Source: a virus. From it: a DNA stretch of 36,124 nt. The stretch covers positions 1-36,124 of the IMG/VR virus record IMGVR_UViG_3300025369_000036, one strand, 5' to 3'. The notes under the pieces are model-generated. The model was not told the DNA's origin. It did not search any database and worked only from the letters and a program-made list of their open reading frames with translations. Every line of letters starts with the position of its first letter. The first letter of the stretch is position 1. The position numbers and the translations under genes are program-made. Below, piece by piece: positions 32,400 to 36,124 of this stretch.

Positions 32400-33251
32400 A
32401 TGGCAGGAATTTTAATAGTCGACCAAATACAAAACTCATCAAACACCTTGTTGATTAACTCAGGTGCTTTGGCGGCTAATACCGTTGGTACTTCTCAGAT
32501 TCAATCTGGTATTTCTTTATCTGGTAATATTGGTGTTGGCCAATCTTCTCCTGCATATGCACTAGATGTTAAATCTTCTAGTAGCGGAGATACAGTTCGT
32601 TTCAATGGTAATGGTGGTATACCTTCATTCTTATACACAGATAGTGTGTATTTTGGATTAGCTGATGCATCCAGTTTAGGTGGCAATGCAATTTATGGAA
32701 ACCATTCTTCAAATTATGTAAGTATTCAGACAAATGGTACGGAAAAAGTTCGTGTAGATACTTCTGGTAATCTGAATATGAAAACATCTAACGCAGGTAT
32801 CGTGTTTAATAACGGTTCTGCTTCTGTAAATAGTACACTCAATGATTATGAGACAGGTACTTGGACTCCAACTCTTGTTGGTTCTTCATCAAACCCAACT
32901 TGTACATATGCCTTCAATTATGGTTACTATACAAAAATAGGAAACACAGTATATATTCAGGCATTTGTTGGGTTAAGTGCAATTTCTGGTGGTAGTGGTT
33001 CTCTACAAATGAATGGATTACCTTTTTATTGTTCCGCATCCACAAGATTTTATCCAACTTTTTCTTGTAATGTTCAGTATTTAAATTTGGGAGCAAGTTT
33101 AACTAACATTCAACCTTACATGAACGTGAACACCAATTATTTGGCATTTTTATGTTGTGGTAATAACATTGCTTGGCAAAATCCAACAGTTAGTGGAGTA
33201 GCTAGTAATTTCAGCATAATGCTTTCCGGAACTTACTTAGCACAATTCTAA
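32400..33251 (+). CDS. Tail adhesin with NDYETGTWTP-type tip
   Basis: This 283-residue protein begins GILIVDQIQNSSNTLLINSG, followed by TVGTSQIQSGISLSGNIGVG and a middle domain with SSPAYALDVKSSSSGDTVRF and TEKVRVDTSGNLNMKT, a common pattern in phage tail-spike heads. The tip starts STLNDYETGTWTPTLVGSSS at about 141, with YYTKIGNTVYIQAFV and LQMNGLPFYC. It ends GTYLAQF. The tip is the same class as at 25604 and 31649; Cys residues (in NPTCTY, PFYCS, SCNV, FLCCGN) are more numerous than in its neighbours. No fibre-partner gene follows. Confidence 0.7.
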   Translation: MAGILIVDQIQNSSNTLLINSGALAANTVGTSQIQSGISLSGNIGVGQSSPAYALDVKSSSSGDTVRFNGNGGIPSFLYTDSVYFGLADASSLGGNAIYGNHSSNYVSIQTNGTEKVRVDTSGNLNMKTSNAGIVFNNGSASVNSTLNDYETGTWTPTLVGSSSNPTCTYAFNYGYYTKIGNTVYIQAFVGLSAISGGSGSLQMNGLPFYCSASTRFYPTFSCNVQYLNLGASLTNIQPYMNVNTNYLAFLCCGNNIAWQNPTVSGVASNFSIMLSGTYLAQF

Positions 33252-33274
33252 AGACCCACAACATTAAACCAGAA

Positions 33275-33281
33275 CTAAATA
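33275..33281 (+). promoter_or_regulatory. Late promoter-like motif CTAAATA with long leader
   Basis: CTAAATA in an 88-base gap, 58 bases before the ATG at 33340. A start near 33287 would give a leader of about 53 bases containing a palindrome and a strong ribosome-binding site, unlike the very short leaders elsewhere. Confidence 0.35.
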
Positions 33282-33293
33282 AATTTTTAAATA

Positions 33294-33333
33294 CCTAATC
33301 CGGATTAGATTAGGCGGACATTAAAACAAGGAG
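33294..33333 (+). promoter_or_regulatory. Leader palindrome and strong ribosome-binding site
   Basis: CCTAATC (33294-33300) pairs with GATTAGG (33308-33314) around a seven-base loop; alternatively TAATCCGGATTA (33296-33307) is itself a perfect palindrome, so two exclusive folds exist. Fourteen bases later AAGGAG (33328-33333) lies six bases before the ATG at 33340, the best Shine-Dalgarno site in the window. Confidence 0.5.
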
Positions 33334-33339
33334 AAAATT

Positions 33340-33594
33340 ATGTCAACATTATCCAAAGTAACAGTAATCGACAAGATTGAAGTCTTAGAAGACCACACTC
33401 TACAAATTCGTCAAGCAACCAGAATATTAGAAGATGATAAGGAATTGTCTTCTTCTTTTCACCGTTGGGTGCTTCATCCTGGTGCTGACCTAACTGGTCA
33501 AGATGCAAAAATAGTTGCTATCGCTAATGCTCTATGGACACCAGAAGTAATTTCCGCCTACGAAGCTGCAGCACAAGCTAATACGGTTAAATAA
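33340..33594 (+). CDS. Small conserved phage protein next to fibre genes
   Basis: This 84-residue protein reads STLSKVTVIDKIEVLEDHTL at the start, then QIRQATRILEDDKELSSSFH and RWVLHPGADLTGQDAKI, ending with helices (IANALWTPEVISAYEAAAQA). I recognise the pattern (VTxIDxIEVLExxxhQVRxxTxIxEDGxELSxxFHRxVhxPG) as a common small protein in phage tail modules; no function is established to my knowledge. It is soluble, with no signal or membrane segment. It has its own leader with a strong ribosome-binding site, so it may be made in larger amounts than its neighbours. Confidence 0.75.
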   Translation: MSTLSKVTVIDKIEVLEDHTLQIRQATRILEDDKELSSSFHRWVLHPGADLTGQDAKIVAIANALWTPEVISAYEAAAQANTVK

Positions 33595-33607
33595 TATAGG
33601 ACAATAA

Positions 33608-35227
33608 ATGTCAGGTACCTTAAACGCCAATTATGTACAGTCTGATGTAGGTGCAAACCTATACTTTAATACTGCTGTTTCTTCAGGTCCAGTAATTGCT
33701 ACTGTGCCTGTGTATACTGGCGCAGGTGCTGCAACGCCATTAGGTGGTGCTACCAATCCAGTTTCTGGTGGTATTCAATCAGCAAACAATTATATTCAGA
33801 AGTATGTTTATAATACCGCTAACGGTACATATACTTCTGCCGACTTTACTGCCTATCCTGCCAACGGTACTGATGCTGCTGGTTGGGTTGATATGGGTAT
33901 CACAAGTCTGGCATTTAATCAATACTCATACTCTGTAACTGGACCAAACGAAGGTTACATTCTGATGTCTGCTCCTAGTGGTAGTAATACATCAGGTAAC
34001 TTGGTGTATGCTACTGATGCTACTGGTAATTACAACTCACATCAATGGTATGTAAACGGTTTCACTAATGCCAAAGCAAACGTTGCTATGACATTAGATA
34101 AGAATAGTAATTTGAAAGTTGCGGGTACCGTTTCTGCAACAAATACATTTGGTTTTAAGAACCGTTTGATAAATGGTGCTATGATGATTGACCAAAGAGC
34201 CAACGGTGCAAATACATCTCTTAATGGTAGTACAGGTAGTCAAATAGGTATTGATAGATTCCAATGTAATAATTATGGTACAGGTTTGACAGCAAACTCA
34301 ATGTACTATCAATTGATGACTTCATCAAATACTGCTGCTCCAAATTATGAAGTAAATTCTGCACCACCTGGTTTTTCAAATTCATTAAAAATTACTTGTA
34401 CAAATGGTCAAGCAACATCTGGTCTATCAGCTATTCGTAGAAATATTGAAGCTACATTAGAAGGTTATGTAATTGCAGATTTAGGTTGGGGTACTGCTAA
34501 CGCTAAAACTTGTACGCTATCATTTTGGGCAAAATCAAATCAAACAGGTACATTTGCTATAGGTATTGAAAATTATTATGGTACAACAAGTTATGTTACC
34601 ACATATACAATTTCTGCTGCAAATACTTGGACCTATATTACACTTACAATTCCTGGGCCAACAATTGGTGGTCAAGGAACAACAACTGGATTTCCTACCG
34701 ACAACAACGGTTCAGCACAAATATTTTGGGATTTAGGTCAAGGGTCTTCGATTTCTCAAAGTAATTCTGCAAACTTAAACACATGGTTATCTGGCGATTA
34801 TCGTGGTTTCACAAGTGCAGTTCACATTGGGGATACGTCAGGTGCAAACTTTTATATAACTGGCGTACAATTTGAAGTTGGTCCACAAGCTACTCCATTT
34901 GATTGGAGACCATACGGTATGGAACTTGCATTATGCCAAAGATATACTTATGTTTATAATAATACAGGTCTAAGTGACCAAACTTATGCTTATTCTCCAT
35001 ATAGTCCAGCAAGTTACACATCGTTACCAAATTCATCAGCATCAATGCCAATATATTTCCCTGTAACAATGAGGTCTGCTGCAACTATTTCAAATGTAAC
35101 CGGCGGTAGTGCTTCATCATTAAACAGACAAACAGCATCTGCTTCTCAAGTTGTTTTCCAATGGTCATCAACATCATCAGGTAGTGCTTATTATGTTGGT
35201 AGTTTTATTGCATCTGCGGAGATTTAA
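33608..35227 (+). CDS. Large tail fibre adhesin with CQRYT-type C-terminal domain
   Basis: At 539 residues this is the longest fibre in the array. After GTLNANYVQSDVGANLYFN comes a domain at about 55-175 with SADFTAYPANGTDAAGWVDM and GYILMSAPSGSNTSGNLVYA, the same domain as in the fibre-like protein at 11342. The shared tip starts near 178 with TNTFGFKNRLINGAMMIDQR and continues with IDRFQCN, PPGFSNSLKITCTNG, LSFWAKSNQTGTFAIG, ANTWTYITLTIPGP, FWDLGQGSSIS, NFYITGVQFEVG and MELALCQRYTYV. It ends GSFIASAEI, with GGAG at 35218-35221 eight bases before the partner ATG. Confidence 0.75.
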   Translation: MSGTLNANYVQSDVGANLYFNTAVSSGPVIATVPVYTGAGAATPLGGATNPVSGGIQSANNYIQKYVYNTANGTYTSADFTAYPANGTDAAGWVDMGITSLAFNQYSYSVTGPNEGYILMSAPSGSNTSGNLVYATDATGNYNSHQWYVNGFTNAKANVAMTLDKNSNLKVAGTVSATNTFGFKNRLINGAMMIDQRANGANTSLNGSTGSQIGIDRFQCNNYGTGLTANSMYYQLMTSSNTAAPNYEVNSAPPGFSNSLKITCTNGQATSGLSAIRRNIEATLEGYVIADLGWGTANAKTCTLSFWAKSNQTGTFAIGIENYYGTTSYVTTYTISAANTWTYITLTIPGPTIGGQGTTTGFPTDNNGSAQIFWDLGQGSSISQSNSANLNTWLSGDYRGFTSAVHIGDTSGANFYITGVQFEVGPQATPFDWRPYGMELALCQRYTYVYNNTGLSDQTYAYSPYSPASYTSLPNSSASMPIYFPVTMRSAATISNVTGGSASSLNRQTASASQVVFQWSSTSSGSAYYVGSFIASAEI

Positions 35228-35229
35228 TC

Positions 35230-35463
35230 ATGTATCAATTATACGGTAAACACGAAATAACAGGTCAAGATATTCAAGCAATTAAACGACTTGAAGATAA
35301 TGCTAGTGTTCCTTTTGACCATAACAACGTTGATTTTCAATTGTTTATTAAGTGGTTAAAAGAAGGTAATACACCAGAACCTGCAGCCAATACAACATTA
35401 GATTCTAATTGGGTTTCTAATATGCTTTCTGGTTATGGTTCAATAAATATAAAAAGACTATAA
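35230..35463 (+). CDS. Small fibre-partner protein (extended short type)
   Basis: The 77-residue product begins MYQLYGKHEITGQDIQAIKR and carries the core NASVPFDHNNVDFQLFIKWL (about 24-43), then KEGNTPEPAANTTL, matching the short type, plus an extra tail DSNWVSNMLSGYGSINIKRL not seen in the other partners. It follows the fibre after two bases with a well-placed GGAG site. A chaperone-like role for the large fibre upstream is inferred from the constant pairing. Confidence 0.72.
   Translation: MYQLYGKHEITGQDIQAIKRLEDNASVPFDHNNVDFQLFIKWLKEGNTPEPAANTTLDSNWVSNMLSGYGSINIKRL
35442..35449 (+). promoter_or_regulatory. Possible late promoter AATAAATA inside the partner gene end
   Basis: AATAAATA lies in the last codons of the partner gene, 31 bases before the ATG of the small membrane protein at 35481. 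It may be coincidental because the DNA is AT-rich and coding here. Confidence 0.25.
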
Positions 35464-35480
35464 AAAATATCTACCTTACT

Positions 35481-35666
35481 ATGAACACACTAATCACCGT
35501 ACTTAAAAACAAAACAGTTTTATGGTCAATCTTTATTGCTGTATTATCAGTACTACAAGGTTTTCTATTTGAACTATCATTGACACCAATACACCAAATG
35601 ATTGCTGGTATTGTAATATCTGTTGTCATAGTGTTGTTGAAATTTATTGAAACACCTGCATCATAA
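35481..35666 (+). CDS. Small two-membrane-segment protein, holin-like
   Basis: A 61-residue protein with an amphipathic, Lys-containing N-terminus (MNTLITVLKNKT), a first hydrophobic segment at about 13-31 (VLWSIFIAVLSVLQGFLFE), a short turn with LTPIHQMIAG, and a second hydrophobic segment at about 38-57 (MIAGIVISVVIVLLKFIE). This layout resembles small phage proteins often annotated as putative holins, which open the inner membrane so that lysis can start. No endolysin gene is visible nearby, so the role remains open; an accessory membrane protein is possible. It lies between two fibre genes. Confidence 0.6.
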   Translation: MNTLITVLKNKTVLWSIFIAVLSVLQGFLFELSLTPIHQMIAGIVISVVIVLLKFIETPAS

Positions 35667-35670
35667 ATAA
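35663..35670 (+). promoter_or_regulatory. Late promoter-like motif CATAAATA
   Basis: CATAAATA overlaps the stop of the membrane protein gene and lies 21 bases before the ATG at 35692. It is identical to the motif before the homing endonuclease gene and one base from TATAAATA. Confidence 0.45.
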
Positions 35671-35691
35671 AAGAATAACAGAGAATAAGAA

Positions 35692-35940
35692 ATGCCATTA
35701 AGTACCATCGGAACCAATGCAATAGCAAACAATGCCGTACAGTCATATGACTTGGCTCCAGGTGTTGGTGCTCAGTTTATTGACACACAATCTCCAGCAG
35801 TTATCTATTACAATGGTCAGAACGTAACATCAAACATTGTTATTGCTGGTACTCTTAATGCTTTCTCGGCTGGTCCAATCACAATCAACTTAGGTCAATC
35901 AGTGACTGTTAACGTTGGTGGTGTATATACAATCATATAA
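35692..35940 (+). CDS. Minimal tail adhesin with GPI-type tip
   Basis: The 82-residue product has a front PLSTIGTNAIANNAVQSYDL, then a short link PGVGAQFIDTQSPAVI and the tip NAFSAGPITINLGQSVTVNV, ending GGVYTII. The tip matches those of the genes at 23450 and 31227 (NAFAVGPLTQAANVQITV and NGSSTGPISIANGITVQV). It has no visible shaft and no GNGSTT module, so it is either a minimal tip protein or a remnant of a longer fibre. It is followed after 8 bases by another fibre start. Confidence 0.65.
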   Translation: MPLSTIGTNAIANNAVQSYDLAPGVGAQFIDTQSPAVIYYNGQNVTSNIVIAGTLNAFSAGPITINLGQSVTVNVGGVYTII

Positions 35941-35948
35941 GGTAGAAA

Positions 35949-36124
35949 ATGCCAGGTACACTTAAATTAAAATCAGAAGCAGGGGGTTCGGTTGTATTGA
36001 CCGCTAACACTAATGCGGCTACTGATTTAACTGTTAATATTTCACCAGTTGCCGGTACATTGGCAACATTGGTAGCGAATACAACTGGTCCATATTTTGC
36101 TCAGGGTGGTGTGGCAGGTAACGG
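35949..36124 (+). CDS. Tail fibre protein, 3' end outside the window
   Basis: From ATG 35949 the frame is open to the end of the window (58 complete codons). It reads PGTLKLKSEAGGSVVLTANT, then NAATDLTVNISPVAGTLATL and VANTTGPYFAQGGVAGNG. This start (MPGTLxLxSxxGGSVxLTAxNTAxxxTLTLP) is widespread in phage fibre proteins. The tip class cannot be seen because the gene is cut off. AGGTAG at 35940-35945 may serve as a weak ribosome-binding site. Confidence 0.7.
   Translation, partial: MPGTLKLKSEAGGSVVLTANTNAATDLTVNISPVAGTLATLVANTTGPYFAQGGVAGN

Noticed and set aside
23450-36124. Diversity-generating retroelement acting on the fibre tips
   Set aside because: The repeated tip domains suggested it, but there is no reverse transcriptase gene in the window and no adenine-biased template/variable repeat pair that I could see. 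Recombination between paralogues explains the pattern.

Overview
This window is part of the late structural region of a lytic myovirus of the T4 superfamily, AT-rich and very densely packed, in the style of marine or freshwater cyano- and pelagi-myoviruses. The host cannot be named from this stretch: no tRNA, photosynthesis or host-like gene is present. The T4 relationship rests on recognisable homologues of gp4, gp48/gp54, gp53, gp27, gp5, gp25, gp6 and gp8, and on repeated T4-type late promoter motifs (TATAAATA and one-base variants) in front of gene blocks.

Layout. (1) 1-836, minus strand: a partial gene possibly related to the gp2 DNA end protector, and the gp4 head-completion nuclease. 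(2) 872-6010, plus strand: the baseplate centre, namely tube cap (gp48-like), gp53 wedge, gp27-like hub, and a gp5 puncturing device split into an OB-fold protein and a separate beta-helical spike with an HxH tip and no lysozyme domain. (3) 6011-6104: a short structured spacer. (4) 6105-14622: the wedge block, with gp25, gp6, a gp7-position protein, a long fibre-like protein and gp8. (5) 14632-23101: a 1830-residue DUF4815-type protein that ends in a Hint (intein/Hedgehog-like) autoprocessing domain, a 721-residue protein that looks like the missing distal half of that protein family, a small coiled-coil protein and a short beta-repeat fibre protein. (6) 23124-36124: an adhesin array of about twelve fibre or tip genes, interrupted by a GIY-YIG homing endonuclease gene and including a small two-membrane-segment (holin-like) gene.

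How the genes work together. Regions 2 to 4 encode the hub, spike and wedges of a contractile-tail baseplate. Region 5 encodes large peripheral baseplate or fibre-base proteins. Region 6 supplies host-recognition appendages. Within region 6 the adhesins fall into three tip classes. The class with a shared roughly 250-residue C-terminal domain (motifs NGxMxIDQ, SFWxxS, CQRY, ending Glu-Leu or Glu-Ile) is followed in five of five cases by a small partner gene; the other two classes never are. In four of these five pairs the codons for the last Ala-Glu of the fibre also form the GGAG ribosome-binding site of the partner.

The most unusual points are: the Hint domain at the end of the giant DUF4815 protein and the apparent split of that family at this point; the homing endonuclease inserted exactly at the start of a fibre gene, leaving an intact reading frame with no methionine codon and an ATT where ATG should be; the strict fibre-partner pairing; and late promoter motifs placed so close to three genes that the mRNAs may be leaderless. 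No stretch longer than about 100 bases lacks a gene.
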